NCBI GenBank assembly: GCA_963699305.1
Contig: OY969431.1
Location: 1,116,001-1,180,000, forward strand
DNA length: 64,000 nt
Direction of reading: 5' to 3'
Source: JBGQAS01 sp963699305
Lineage (GTDB): Bacteria; Chloroflexota; Anaerolineae; Anaerolineales; Anaerolineaceae
The notes beneath the pieces were generated by a model. It ran no database searches. It was not told where the DNA came from and was given only the letters and a program-made list of their open reading frames with translations. This document shows, piece after piece, positions 15,879 through 25,427 of the stretch. The position numbers and the translations under genes are program-made. How positions within the stretch are numbered: the stretch's first letter is position 1; the number at the start of each line of letters is the position of its first letter.

Positions 15879-17102
15879 ATGTACTCTGTCGTTGAACGCT
15901 TCCTTCGCTATGTCAAGATAGATACGCAATCGGATGACTCTTCTGAAACTGTCCCCAGTACTTTAAAACAGTTGAATCTTGGTAATTTATTGGTGAAAGA
16001 ACTGCAGGAGCTGGGTTTAAAAGACGCTGCCATAGACCAGTTTGGGTATGTCATGGCAACCTTACCTTCCAATCTGGATAAAAAAGTTCCTGCAATTGGT
16101 TTCCTCGCTCACATGGACACAAGCCCGTCGTCACCGGGTACAGGTGTGAATCCACAAATAGTGGAAAAATATGATGGTGGAACCATCGTCTTGAATAAAA
16201 CGTTGAAACTTTCGATGTCACCAGTGGAATTCCCTGTTCTTAGTCGGTATTTAGGTCAATCGCTCATCACCACCGATGGGACAACCTTATTGGGGGGAGA
16301 TGACAAGGCGGGGATTGCCGAGATCATGGCAGCTGCTCAATGGATGATAGAACATCCTGAGTTCAAACACGGAGCTGTGAAATTCGGATTCACCATCGAT
16401 GAAGAGATCGGTCGGGGCGTAGACCATTTTGATGTCGCAAAATTTGGAGCTGATTTCGGTTACACCCTCGATGGAGAAGAAGTTGGGATCTTTGAATATG
16501 AGAATTTCAATGCCGCTGCAGCACATGTGACCATTCACGGACGCCAGGTGCATCCCGGTTCAGCAAAAAATATCATGAAAAATTCCATCCTGATGGCGAT
16601 GGAATTCCACCATATGTTGCCTGTCTGCGAACGGCCAGAATTTACCGAAAAACGCGAGGGTTTCATCCATGTGGATCATTTTGAAGGGACAGTGGAAACT
16701 TCCAAGATGGTCCTCATCGTTCGCGACCATGATAAAGCGAAATTTGAGTTCAAGAAAGAATTGATCCGTACTGCTGGTGAGTACCTCAATAGTAAATATG
16801 GTCAAGGAAGCATTGAAATCAAGCTGACAGACTCTTATTACAATATGAAGGAAAAGATCGAACCCGAGATGCATCTTGTGGAGACCGCCTTGAAAGCGAT
16901 GCGTGAATTGGGCATAGAACCAAAACTAAATGCTGTGCGTGGTGGGACAGATGGAGCCAGACTCTCTTATATGGGGTTGCCTTGTCCTAATATTTTCGCT
17001 GGAGCTGAAAACTTTCATAGTCGCTTTGAATTTGTTCCCATCCCCTCCATGGAAAAAGCAGTTGCTGTGGTGTTAAAGATCGTTGAATTGTACGCAAAAT
17101 GA
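15879..17102 (+). CDS. pepT: Peptidase T (tripeptide aminopeptidase, M20)
   Basis: 407 aa, full length. FLAHMDTSPS carries the first metal His, LLGGDDKAGIAE the bridging Asp, FTIDEEIGRGVDHF the catalytic and metal Glu pair, and GGTDGARLSYMG the dimer/active-site region. It removes N-terminal residues from tripeptides in the cytosol, using zinc. RBS AAGG is 6-9 bases before the ATG. It ends immediately before the YjbQ gene. Confidence 0.93.
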   Translation: MYSVVERFLRYVKIDTQSDDSSETVPSTLKQLNLGNLLVKELQELGLKDAAIDQFGYVMATLPSNLDKKVPAIGFLAHMDTSPSSPGTGVNPQIVEKYDGGTIVLNKTLKLSMSPVEFPVLSRYLGQSLITTDGTTLLGGDDKAGIAEIMAAAQWMIEHPEFKHGAVKFGFTIDEEIGRGVDHFDVAKFGADFGYTLDGEEVGIFEYENFNAAAAHVTIHGRQVHPGSAKNIMKNSILMAMEFHHMLPVCERPEFTEKREGFIHVDHFEGTVETSKMVLIVRDHDKAKFEFKKELIRTAGEYLNSKYGQGSIEIKLTDSYYNMKEKIEPEMHLVETALKAMRELGIEPKLNAVRGGTDGARLSYMGLPCPNIFAGAENFHSRFEFVPIPSMEKAVAVVLKIVELYAK

Positions 17103-17113
17103 TTGGTTGAAAT

Positions 17114-17142
17114 TCCCGGCTTTCATAGTCGGGATTTTGTTT
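17114..17142 (+). terminator. Weak intrinsic terminator after pepT
   Basis: TCCCG (17114-17118) and CGGGA (17130-17134) flank an 11-nt loop and are followed by TTTTGTTT. The stem is only 5 bp, so efficiency is doubtful. Confidence 0.35.
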
Positions 17143-17162
17143 ATGAAGACACCGAGAATTGT

Positions 17163-17582
17163 ATGAAGAGCTTCCGAAAAGAATTATGGTTCAATCTCCC
17201 AACCCGCCGCGGATTTGTGAGTATCACCGGGCAGGTTCTTGAATGCCTGCATGAATCCGGCATCCAGGAAGGGTTGATCCTGGTAAACGCCATGCACATC
17301 ACCGCTTCGGTTTTCATCAACGACGATGAAAATGGTTTACACGAAGATTTCGAAAAATGGCTCGAGAAACTTACACCTCATGAACCCACCGGGCAGTATG
17401 CACACAATCGTACGGGAGAGGATAATGCCGATGCGCATATGAAACGTCAAGTTATGGGGAGGGAAGTTGTTATTGCGGTAACCGATGGCAAAATGGATTT
17501 TGGACCGTGGGAGCAGGTATTTTACGGTGAATTTGACGGAAGGCGATCCAAACGTGTTCTTGTAAAGATCATAGGGGAGTAA
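17163..17582 (+). CDS. YjbQ/UPF0047 family protein
   Basis: 139 aa from ATG 17163. Family members start close to KELWFNLPTRRGFVSIT; the in-frame TTG at 17103 would place the start before a hairpin. HITASVFINDDENG and YAHNRTGEDNADAHMKRQVMG hold the conserved His and Asp/Asn residues, and FYGEFDGRRSKRVLVKIIG ends the fold. Some members have weak thiamine-phosphate-synthase activity; the true role is unsettled. Followed 5 bp later by an acetyltransferase-like gene. Confidence 0.87.
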   Translation: MKSFRKELWFNLPTRRGFVSITGQVLECLHESGIQEGLILVNAMHITASVFINDDENGLHEDFEKWLEKLTPHEPTGQYAHNRTGEDNADAHMKRQVMGREVVIAVTDGKMDFGPWEQVFYGEFDGRRSKRVLVKIIGE

Positions 17583-17587
17583 ATACA

Positions 17588-18715
17588 ATGATAATCAGGA
17601 AATTGGATCCATCGTTGCGAAAAGATGTCAACGCATTTCTGGATTTTCCGTTCAAATTGTACAAAGATAATCCCTACTGGGTCCCTCCAATGAGATCCGG
17701 AATGGTTTCGCTTCTGCGAAGGAAAAATCATCCTTACTATTTGCATTCCACGGGTGATTTCTTCGTGGCTGAAAGCGAAGGGGAAACGCTTGGATGCATT
17801 GCTGCATTGTATAACAAAAACTATAACCAATACCACAACACCCGGTCTGCCTTTTTCTATTTTTTCGATTGCATCGATGACAAGCAAGTAGCCGCGGGGC
17901 TTCTGGACTCAGCCATGGATTGGGGTAAGTCTCACGGTGCTGATCTGCTTTTCGGACCGAAAGGTTTTTCACGCATGAATGGCTCAGGGCTGCTTATTGA
18001 AGGATTTGACCAACGCGCAACAGTTGGTGTTCCCTATAATCTCCCTTATTATCAAAAATTCTTCGAGGATTTTGGTTTCGAAAAGGAAGTCGATTATGTA
18101 TCCGGGTATGTTTCTCGTTCTGACCATTTTGATCCACGAATTTATGCGATTGCAGATAAAGTAAAGGAAAGGGGAAATTTTTGGATCAAGACCTTTCGAT
18201 CCAAACGTGAAATACGTAAATACATTTATGAAGTGAACCGGATTCATGATGAAGCTTTCCAGGGAATTATCGATTTCCAGTTCTATCCTTCTACAAAGGA
18301 AGAGTTCGAGATGATGGCGGATAGCATTATCTTCGTGGCTGATCTAAAAATCATGAAACTGATCATGAAGGGTGACGAAGTTGCCGGTTTTGTGATCGAG
18401 TATCCCGATATTGCGGAAGCAATTCAAAAAACACGTGGACGTTTGTTTCCTTTTGGCTGGATATCAATTCTCCACGCCATTCATCATTCGACCGATTTCA
18501 GCTTGAATGGGATTGGGATATTGCCAAAATATCAAGGGCTTGGATCCAATGCCCTTTTATACACCGAGATCGAAAAAACGGTTCGCGCGCATCGTTACCA
18601 GCGTGCTGAGAGCATCCAGGTGCAGGAAAAGAATTTCCGCAGTAAGGACGATATGGAATCACTCGGAGTCCGCTGGGTAAAAAAGCATCGTATCTATAAA
18701 AAATCCATCCAGTGA
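17588..18715 (+). CDS. GNAT-related N-acyltransferase-like protein, paralog A
   Basis: 375 aa with no close well-studied homologue recalled. FLDFPFKLYKDNPYWVPP near the N-terminus and a C-terminal GNAT-like half (GIGILPKYQGLGSNALLY as acyl-CoA loop) are seen. The same layout occurs in paralog B at 41107-42231: FIEFPFSIYRNNPQWVPP, LLFGPKGFSRMNGSGLLI against KIIGPKGFTALDGLGLLI, and GAGILEQYRGMGGTAILF. The pair probably shares one function of unknown substrate. RBS GGGGAG. Confidence 0.7.
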   Translation: MIIRKLDPSLRKDVNAFLDFPFKLYKDNPYWVPPMRSGMVSLLRRKNHPYYLHSTGDFFVAESEGETLGCIAALYNKNYNQYHNTRSAFFYFFDCIDDKQVAAGLLDSAMDWGKSHGADLLFGPKGFSRMNGSGLLIEGFDQRATVGVPYNLPYYQKFFEDFGFEKEVDYVSGYVSRSDHFDPRIYAIADKVKERGNFWIKTFRSKREIRKYIYEVNRIHDEAFQGIIDFQFYPSTKEEFEMMADSIIFVADLKIMKLIMKGDEVAGFVIEYPDIAEAIQKTRGRLFPFGWISILHAIHHSTDFSLNGIGILPKYQGLGSNALLYTEIEKTVRAHRYQRAESIQVQEKNFRSKDDMESLGVRWVKKHRIYKKSIQ

Positions 18716-18722
18716 GGTGAAT

Positions 18723-20182
18723 ATGACTTCTACCACAACCAATATTCCCTTGGAAGAACCACGCCTTCCCTTCTGGAAAAAATTGATTTACGGTACCGGT
18801 GATTGGAGCCGCGAAGCTTTAACACCTTGCGCCAGATATTTTATGCAATCTTTTTGACCGATGTCGTTCGATTGGATCCTCGGTTGGCTTCAGTGGCGGC
18901 ATTTGTCGGCATTATCTGGGATGGCATCAACGATCCGGTGATTGGCGCACTGAGCGACAATGTTCGAACCAAATGGGGTCGCCGACGACCTTTTATGTTG
19001 CTTTTTGCCATCCCTTTCGCCCTGTGCTTTCTTTTGCTATGGTGGGCACCCACCTGGAAATCACAATGGATGCTCATGATCCATGTAACGCTCGCATTCA
19101 TGATCAGTGATACTTTCCAAACGCTTGTTACGGTTCCATATTTATCTCTTACGCCGGAAATATCTCCAGATTATGACGACCGCACACGGCTTACTTCCAT
19201 CCGCTATTTTTTCAACCTTCTCGCATCCATTGCCACTGCTGTATCAGCACCCATGATCATCGATGGGGTTTTAAAAGCAGGGATGACCCAGCAACAAGGT
19301 TACTTGATCGTCGCTGCCATTTTTGGTGGTCTTTCCATCATCCCCTTCTTCCTGATTTTTATTGTGATCAAGGAAAAGTCCTTTCCAGAAGAAGTTGCTA
19401 TCACCTCCCCTTCCCTGCGGCAGACCGCAGCAGAGCTATGGAAGAATAAACCTTTCCGCAATATCGTGGGCATTTATGTGCTCAATTGGGTTTCGGTGGA
19501 TGTGGTGACTTCGGTGATTCCCTACTTCATGTTGTATTGGATCGCCAGGGGAGACATGCTTGCAAAGGTAAATCTTATTGGGATGAATTTATCCCTCGAA
19601 TCTGCCGGGCTTGGTTGCATCCTCATTTCCGCCACCATCGCTCTCCCATTTTGGAATTGGCTTGCCACCCGTTCCAGCAAACGCTGGGCTTATATTACCG
19701 GCATGACCTTCTGGGTTATTGTTGAGGTGATCCTCTTCCTATTGCAGCCGGGGCAAATAACCCTCATGCTGGTATTTGCAGTTCTTGCTGGACTGAGCAT
19801 ATCCACCGCTCACATCATGCCGGATGCAATTTTCCCGGATGTCATCGATTGGGATGAATTGCAATCAAATCACCGGCGTGAAGGCATGTATTATGGCGCT
19901 ATCAACCTCATCCGAAAATTCAGCAGCGCATTCGCCATTTTCCTTTTGTTGCAAGTGCTCGGTTGGTTCGGATATCAAAGCCCGCCTGCCGGTGTTACGC
20001 AATTTACGCAACCTCCAAGTGCACTGCTGGCGATCCGCATCGTTAGTGGTCCGCTCGTAGCCATATTGTTGATCATCTCGGTGATTTTCGCAGCGTTTTA
20101 TCCTCTCAGTCGTGAACGCCAGCACCGGATAAGACGCTCGTTATTCAGAAGAAGAAATAAAGATCGTGGGAACACCGGATAG
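18723..20182 (+). CDS. GPH-family sugar:cation symporter (MFS), frameshifted near the start
   Basis: About 486 aa with 12 predicted membrane helices. The open frame from 18803 lacks a proper start. The ATG at 18723 with GAGGTG upstream encodes TSTTTNIPLEEPRLPFWKKL, which joins to FNTLRQIFYAIFLTDVVRL if one A is added near 18813-18818. DGINDPVIGALSDNVRTKWGRRRPF is the loop 2-3 signature of glycoside-pentoside-hexuronide symporters, and FPDVIDWDE matches their loop 10-11 motif. Substrate unknown; plant or bacterial glycosides are typical. It follows the acetyltransferase-like gene by 7 bp. Confidence 0.85.
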
Positions 20183-20241
20183 GATATCGTTTTCAATTTA
20201 AAATTTCCTCGAAAATAACATTCTAGATTTTTCGATTTACA

Positions 20242-21712
20242 GTGAAAAACAAAAACCTAACGAATCAATTCCCTCAGAAAGAAAACTGGTCTACTGCAGG
20301 TTTTCTAATTTTCTGTTTTGTATTAATGCTATTGCTTTCAATTGTCGTCTTATTACCGCTCTATCCGAATGATTTCTGGCCTTTTCTGCGGATTGGTCAA
20401 GAGATCATCAAGATCGGCGGCATCCCATCTACCGAATTCATGACTTTCACTCAATTGAATCAGCCAGCCATTTATCTATATTGGCTGCCTTCGCTTATTT
20501 TTTATTGGGTGTATAGCCTGGGCAGTGTGACTCTTACAAGTCTCGTTTCGCTAATATGCATAAGTTGTTTTTATATTGAGTTATGGCTTTGCTTGCGTGA
20601 ATTCAACACCGGACCTTTGACTTCAGGTTTTGTTCTCCTGATAACAGGATTGATAGGCGTCAATAACCTGATGATCCGACCGCAACTACTGTCATATCCT
20701 TTATTTGGATTAACATTGTTGACGATAATACGATGGCAAAAGGGAAATAACAAATTATTGTGGTTTGTGCCATTGATGGCATTACTTTGGGTAAATTTCC
20801 ATGGTTCCTTCATCCTTCTATTCTTTATACTGATCCCCGCAATCTTATTCGGAGCCGGCAATCGTAAATATCTATTAATTGCTTCAGGGATTGCATTTCT
20901 TTTCACTTTTATCAATCCATATGGACCTGGATTATGGGTGAAGATGTTCTTGATGGTCAATAAAGAATCCATCACTCTATACAGCGCGGAATGGCAGCCT
21001 TTGTTAAATAAAGGTTGGCAGGCAAATATTTTTTTCACCACCCTTTTGGCAATTCCCGTTCTTGTAGCCTTTTTCAAACCCAAAATTCATATGCTTTATT
21101 GGATCTGGTTTGTAGGTTTTGGGTGGATGGCGCTTTCTGCGGTTCGTTATATTTTTTGGTTTCTCGCAATTGAGGTAATTTTTCTAGCGATGCTCTTAAG
21201 TCCATTCTTTAATCGCTATTTGGAACGGTTAATTCAGGTTAAAGAATCGATCTGCAAATCTTGTGATCGGAATAATCTTGTTATGTTTTCCATTAGCGTT
21301 AATGCCGGGAATCCGTAATTTTTGGTGGCAGCAAGCGCCGCCGATCTACAACTATTTAACACCGATCGATGCAACTAGGTGGATCCAGCAGCATCCTCAA
21401 TTACCCGGAGAAATGTGGAGTGATTTTTCATATTCCACCTATCTGACCTATGCTCTTCCAGAACGGAAAGTATTCATGACGAATCGGTTTGAAGATTTCC
21501 CAGCAGAACAGATAATCGATGAAAGACACATCTCTCAAGCATATGATGATTGGGAATTCTTGATGAAGAAGTATTCCATTAATTTGATAGTAGCAAGCAC
21601 AACTACCCAGCCTGATTTGATCGCTGCAGCATCTTCATCTTCCGATTGGGATGAGGTCTATCGCGACAAGCAAACGGTGTTGTTTGTACGAAGAAGCTCA
21701 GGAATAGAATAA
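20242..21712 (+). CDS. Polytopic membrane protein, glycosyltransferase-like topology (frameshifted)
   Basis: About 489 aa after joining frames 20242-21260 and 21263-21712; one base appears extra near 21255-21263. Ten or more hydrophobic segments fill the first 370 residues, with charged loops such as PLYPNDFWPFLRIGQEI near 45. The C-terminal 130 residues form a soluble domain (TPIDATRWIQQHPQLPGEMW, ERKVFMTNRFEDFPAE). This resembles the GT-C mannosyltransferase-like proteins of unknown function common in Chloroflexota. Start GTG at 20242 is unsure; no RBS. Confidence 0.65.
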
Positions 21713-21713
21713 C

Positions 21714-21748
21714 AAAAACAGGTCAGGAAAAACTCCCGACCTGTTTTT
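21714..21748. terminator. Bidirectional intrinsic terminator
   Basis: AAAAACAGGTC (21714-21724) and GACCTGTTTTT (21738-21748) pair exactly around a 13-nt loop, giving a T run on each strand. It separates two convergent membrane-protein genes. Confidence 0.9.
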
Positions 21749-21756
21749 GTTGAATG

Positions 21757-22128
21757 CTAACTTGGCAAAAGCCAGCGTCCTATTGCAACACCTACGCTTA
21801 AAGTAAACAGGATGATGCTCGCAAATATTTTTGGTTTTTCACGGCATCGGATATGGAAAAAAATAGCCACGAGCATGAAAACCGCCAGGATCAAAGCAAT
21901 GATCGGTGTCAACCACAACAGCTTGCTAATCACCCCGGGCAAGACCAGCCCTATGCATCCGAGAAAAACGAGTATCGCTGTTCCGATGAGCACGGGTTTT
22001 GCTGCTCTCCCCATATTTTGTATTGCCTGCTCCATTTCCTTCTTAGGATGCTGAACTCCGTGCGTAAATGCTACAGATAGTAGTTTGATGCTGATAATTG
22101 CTTGCACAATCCATAATACAATGTCCAT
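21757..22128 (-). CDS. Small four-helix membrane protein, DoxX-like
   Basis: 123 aa from ATG at 22128, which has AGGAG 6 bases upstream; an in-frame ATG at 22182 has none. Four hydrophobic segments (about 3-20, 48-66, 73-91, 100-118) with HGVQHPKKEMEQAI between helices 1 and 2 recall DoxX/DUF4870-like quinone-related proteins. Function unknown. Confidence 0.65.
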   Translation of the reverse strand: MDIVLWIVQAIISIKLLSVAFTHGVQHPKKEMEQAIQNMGRAAKPVLIGTAILVFLGCIGLVLPGVISKLLWLTPIIALILAVFMLVAIFFHIRCREKPKIFASIILFTLSVGVAIGRWLLPS

Positions 22129-22204
22129 GAAAACTCCTAAGTTCGGTTGAATTGATTTAAATTCAGTAATAATCCCTTGCAAACGAAATTTACAAAATTA
22201 AGGT

Positions 22205-23110
22205 TCATTTTCGAAGATATTGCAATGCCATGAAAGTAAATACAGGAAGATCACTGATAAAATGCATTACGATTGCCCAAAAAGAACCTTTTGTCTCCAA
22301 CATGCTTTTTCCGTACAAATAAGCAGCCAGGCTGATGAGAAGGAATCCAATAATCCCTTGCGGACTCCCATTGATCACGTGGGCAAGACCAAAGAATACA
22401 GAAGATAACCACAAAGAGTGTTGCTTTCCAATGACATCATGCGAACTGGCCAATAATGGGGCACGAAATGTCAATTCTTCAGTGATTGCATTTAGCGCAG
22501 ACAAAAGGATGATTGCGGGCATCAAAGGCAATACAATACCAATCTGCCGCATCACGGGAAAATAAGCAAGAAAGAGGAACAGAAGCATCCCAACTGCAAA
22601 AACACCGGCGAAGATCCATGCGAAAGCTGTCCATTTCTTTCCTTTCTTAATCCCTAGCCAGGGTACTTTTTCAAGCTCCGCATCTACTTGCCCTTTTACA
22701 AAAAAAAGTGCACTCCAATTGCGTTTCACTAGGAAAAAGACTCCGAGAACAAATATCAATGCCACCAATCCTCCGATTTGGGAACCAAGATGTCCCAACA
22801 CCCAGGTTGGCGGTGTCCCAAACAAGTTCACCCACCAATCGAACGGGCTGATCCGATTGGCGATAAAAAATACTAAAAAATAAAAACCGATCAACCATAG
22901 AGGTTTCATCTTCTTTATAAACAGACAAACCAAAATAAAAAGGATATCTGCTGCCACTTTCACGTAAATCAGCCAGTGTGGAATTGCAATTCCAATATAC
23001 TGCAAAACAATATCAGGCAGGTCAGAAACTGAGAGCATTAATCCCCAGGCAAAAAGGATCAACAACGTATTTGAGTGGTTCGAGAGTGATTTTGTTTCGT
23101 TGCTTTGCAT
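22205..23110 (-). CDS. CPBP-family intramembrane metalloprotease
   Basis: 301 aa, about eight membrane segments. AITEELTFRAPLLASSHDV carries the EExxxR motif and SSVFFGLAHVINGS the FxxxH motif, both needed for the glutamic/metal site of CAAX-protease-like (Abi) enzymes. Such proteins process prenylated or peptide substrates, or protect from bacteriocins. RBS GGGGAGG. Neighbours give no hint of the substrate. Confidence 0.87.
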   Translation of the reverse strand: MQSNETKSLSNHSNTLLILFAWGLMLSVSDLPDIVLQYIGIAIPHWLIYVKVAADILFILVCLFIKKMKPLWLIGFYFLVFFIANRISPFDWWVNLFGTPPTWVLGHLGSQIGGLVALIFVLGVFFLVKRNWSALFFVKGQVDAELEKVPWLGIKKGKKWTAFAWIFAGVFAVGMLLFLFLAYFPVMRQIGIVLPLMPAIILLSALNAITEELTFRAPLLASSHDVIGKQHSLWLSSVFFGLAHVINGSPQGIIGFLLISLAAYLYGKSMLETKGSFWAIVMHFISDLPVFTFMALQYLRK

Positions 23111-23242
23111 AATATTTTTTCCTCCCCGATACTAACGATTCACGCATGAGAATAGCATTTTCGTCTACGAAGCTTTACATGTTGATGATTATTGCATAAT
23201 TTATTTATTATTTCAACACAAAACCCGGCACAACAATTATGG

Positions 23243-23248
23243 TAAACT
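23243..23248 (+). promoter_or_regulatory. Extended -10 of the decarboxylase gene
   Basis: TGG-TAAACT, with the box at 23243-23248, lies 9 nt before the ATG at 23258. No RBS lies between, which suggests leaderless translation. Confidence 0.45.
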
Positions 23249-23257
23249 TTCTTCACC

Positions 23258-24250
23258 ATGAAGGATTTTTTTAAATCAACTGCAATAGCACACCCAAATA
23301 TCGCGTTTATCAAATACTGGGGAGTCAGGGACGCGTATATCCATCTCCCAGCGAATGGCTCCATTTCCATGAATCTTGCGGAGTTGTATACACAGGTTAA
23401 AATCACATTCGACGTAAAATTTAGAAATGACGAACTATTGATCGATGGTAAACAGGCAACCTTCCCCCAATCGGAAAGAATGTTTACTTTTCTATCCCAT
23501 GGTAGAAAGTTCGCTGGGTTAAACTTGTTTGCCCGGGTGGAGACATCCAGTAATTTCCCGATGAGTGCTGGGATTGCCTCTTCAGCTTCTGTGTTTGCTG
23601 CTTCAGCGGTTGCATTGAATTCTGCTCTCGATCTCAACCTGGGTCAAACCGCCCTTTCCCGTCTCGCCAGGCTTGGATCAGGTTCTGCCTGTCGTTCCAT
23701 CCCGCCGGGATTCGTCGAGTGGGAATCTGGCAAGGATGATCAGAGTTCATACGCAGAATCCATTTTTTCTCCCGAATATTGGGACTTGGTTGATTGTATT
23801 GCGATTATTCAGAAGGGTGGTAAAAAAGTCAGTTCAATTGAAGGTCATTCGCTGGCATCAACGAGCCCTCTGCAAATCAGCCGGGTTTCAGATGCACCCC
23901 GTCGATTGGATATCTGTCGCCAAGCGATCCGTGACCGTGACTTTTCGGCTTTGGCTGAAATCGTCGAGTTGGACAGCAATTGGATGCACGCTGTGATGAT
24001 GACTTCCAATCCTCCACTTTTCTATTGGGATCCAACGACCCTCGTTGTAATGAAGGCAATATGCGAATCACGTAAAGCGGATTTACCTGTCTGTTATACG
24101 GTCGATGCTGGTCCCAATGTTCATGTCATCACCGTTTCAGATGCAGCTGCAAAAGTCCAGAAGCTTTTGCATTCCATCCCTGGAATTCAAGATGTCCTCG
24201 TTTGTCATCCGGGTGGAGCTGCAAAGCGTGAGGAATCAGAAGCTTCATGA
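23258..24250 (+). CDS. mvaD: Diphosphomevalonate decarboxylase family enzyme
   Basis: 330 aa GHMP-fold enzyme. AHPNIAFIKYWG near residue 11 is the family's start, SAGIASSASVFAASAVAL the phosphate loop, LGSGSACRSIPPGFVEW the substrate loop and VDAGPNVHVI holds the catalytic Asp. It decarboxylates a phosphorylated mevalonate to an isoprenoid unit. In Roseiflexus a homologue uses mevalonate monophosphate with isopentenyl-phosphate kinase (recalled), so the substrate cannot be fixed from sequence alone. Use of mevalonate rather than MEP supports Chloroflexota. No other pathway gene is in the window. Confidence 0.9.
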   Translation: MKDFFKSTAIAHPNIAFIKYWGVRDAYIHLPANGSISMNLAELYTQVKITFDVKFRNDELLIDGKQATFPQSERMFTFLSHGRKFAGLNLFARVETSSNFPMSAGIASSASVFAASAVALNSALDLNLGQTALSRLARLGSGSACRSIPPGFVEWESGKDDQSSYAESIFSPEYWDLVDCIAIIQKGGKKVSSIEGHSLASTSPLQISRVSDAPRRLDICRQAIRDRDFSALAEIVELDSNWMHAVMMTSNPPLFYWDPTTLVVMKAICESRKADLPVCYTVDAGPNVHVITVSDAAAKVQKLLHSIPGIQDVLVCHPGGAAKREESEAS

Positions 24251-24257
24251 TTTTCGT

Positions 24258-24298
24258 ATCCGATTCATAGACTGGGTTCGCTGAATCGGATTTATAAT
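24258..24298 (+). promoter_or_regulatory. Inverted repeat and -10 box before the site-2 protease gene
   Basis: ATCCGATTC (24258-24266) and GAATCGGAT (24283-24291) are exact complements, followed directly by TATAAT (24293-24298), 36 bp before the ATG. It may be a terminator of the preceding gene, an operator overlapping the promoter, or both. Confidence 0.5.
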
Positions 24299-24334
24299 GC
24301 AACTTCATTTTCATTGGTATATCAGGATAAATAT

Positions 24335-25414
24335 ATGAGTACTATTGTCGTCACAATTTTGCAGTTCGCCATTTCTCTCAGTCTCTTGATGTTCTTTCAT
24401 GAGTTGGGACATTTCTTGGTTTCCAGGCTTTTCAAGATCGAGGTAGAGGAATTTGGTTTTGGATTTCCTCCGCGCATGTTGAAACTCTTCACTGTTAAAG
24501 GCACCCTGTTTTCGCTCAATTGGATCCCTTTTGGGGCTTTTGTTCGTCCCAAGGGTGAAAATGATCCATCTGTTCCTGGTGGCATGGCCTCAGCCAAAGC
24601 CTGGAAGCGATTGCTGGTCCTTTTGGCAGGTCCAGTGATGAACCTGCTTGTGGGTATTGTCATCATGAGTACCGTCATCAGCCGCACGGGTGCACCCGAT
24701 ACCAGCAAGGTTCAAATCGTGCAGATCCTCCCGGCTTCTCCTGCGGAAACTTCCGGCATGCAGGTTGGGGATATGATTCAGAAAGTCGCGGGACAAACAA
24801 TTTCTGGAATGGACCAGGTCGGATTGATCACCAAACAAAATTTGGGCAAGTCCTTAGCCATAACCGTTCTTCGCAATGATCAAGAAATAAATTTATCTCT
24901 CATTCCACGGTTGAATCCACCGGAAGGTGAAGGTCCCATGGGAATTGCCATGAATAATCCGATCGTCCCAGTAAGTTGGTTTAGATCTGTTCCGGTCTCC
25001 TTTTCCCTGGCTGGGGAGACTATCCTTCAGGTTGTCACCCTGCCGATTAAGTTGATCCGTGGTGAGATTCCTTCCAGCCAGGCGCGTCTTGTAAGTCCGC
25101 TTGGTTTGTACGATATTTATTCCCAGGTACGAGCAAACCAGGCAACTACCGAATCAACTACCCCCGGATTAGCGCTTACGAATATCTTGTGGTTCTTTGC
25201 CAACATCTCCATCCTGCTGGGAGTAAGTAACTTACTTCCCATTCCCGCTGTGGATGGTGGGAGGATCCTGTTTTTGCTCCCTGAATTGATCTTCAAGAAG
25301 CGTATCCCGGTTGTATACGAAAATATCATCAACACCATCGGGTTCTTTTTGCTCCTGGCACTGATGGCTTTCTTGTTCATCCAGGACATTGTGAATCCTG
25401 TGGTATTACCTTAA
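24335..25414 (+). CDS. rseP: Site-2 membrane protease, RseP/MmpA family
   Basis: 359 aa from ATG 24335 (AGGA 7 bases upstream). FFHELGHFLVSRLF holds the zinc HExxH in helix 1, a single PDZ domain spans about 120-190 (VQIVQILPASPAETSGMQVG), and NLLPIPAVDGGRI supplies the third zinc ligand. It cleaves membrane-embedded anti-sigma factors or signal remnants. It is followed 13 bp later by a HEAT-repeat protein. Confidence 0.92.
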   Translation: MSTIVVTILQFAISLSLLMFFHELGHFLVSRLFKIEVEEFGFGFPPRMLKLFTVKGTLFSLNWIPFGAFVRPKGENDPSVPGGMASAKAWKRLLVLLAGPVMNLLVGIVIMSTVISRTGAPDTSKVQIVQILPASPAETSGMQVGDMIQKVAGQTISGMDQVGLITKQNLGKSLAITVLRNDQEINLSLIPRLNPPEGEGPMGIAMNNPIVPVSWFRSVPVSFSLAGETILQVVTLPIKLIRGEIPSSQARLVSPLGLYDIYSQVRANQATTESTTPGLALTNILWFFANISILLGVSNLLPIPAVDGGRILFLLPELIFKKRIPVVYENIINTIGFFLLLALMAFLFIQDIVNPVVLP

Positions 25415-25427
25415 TAAGCGAGTTGCT

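Noticed and set aside
17103..17162. TTG start for YjbQ right after the pepT stop
   Set aside because: It would add 20 non-family residues and lie before a hairpin; ATG 17163 fits the family start.
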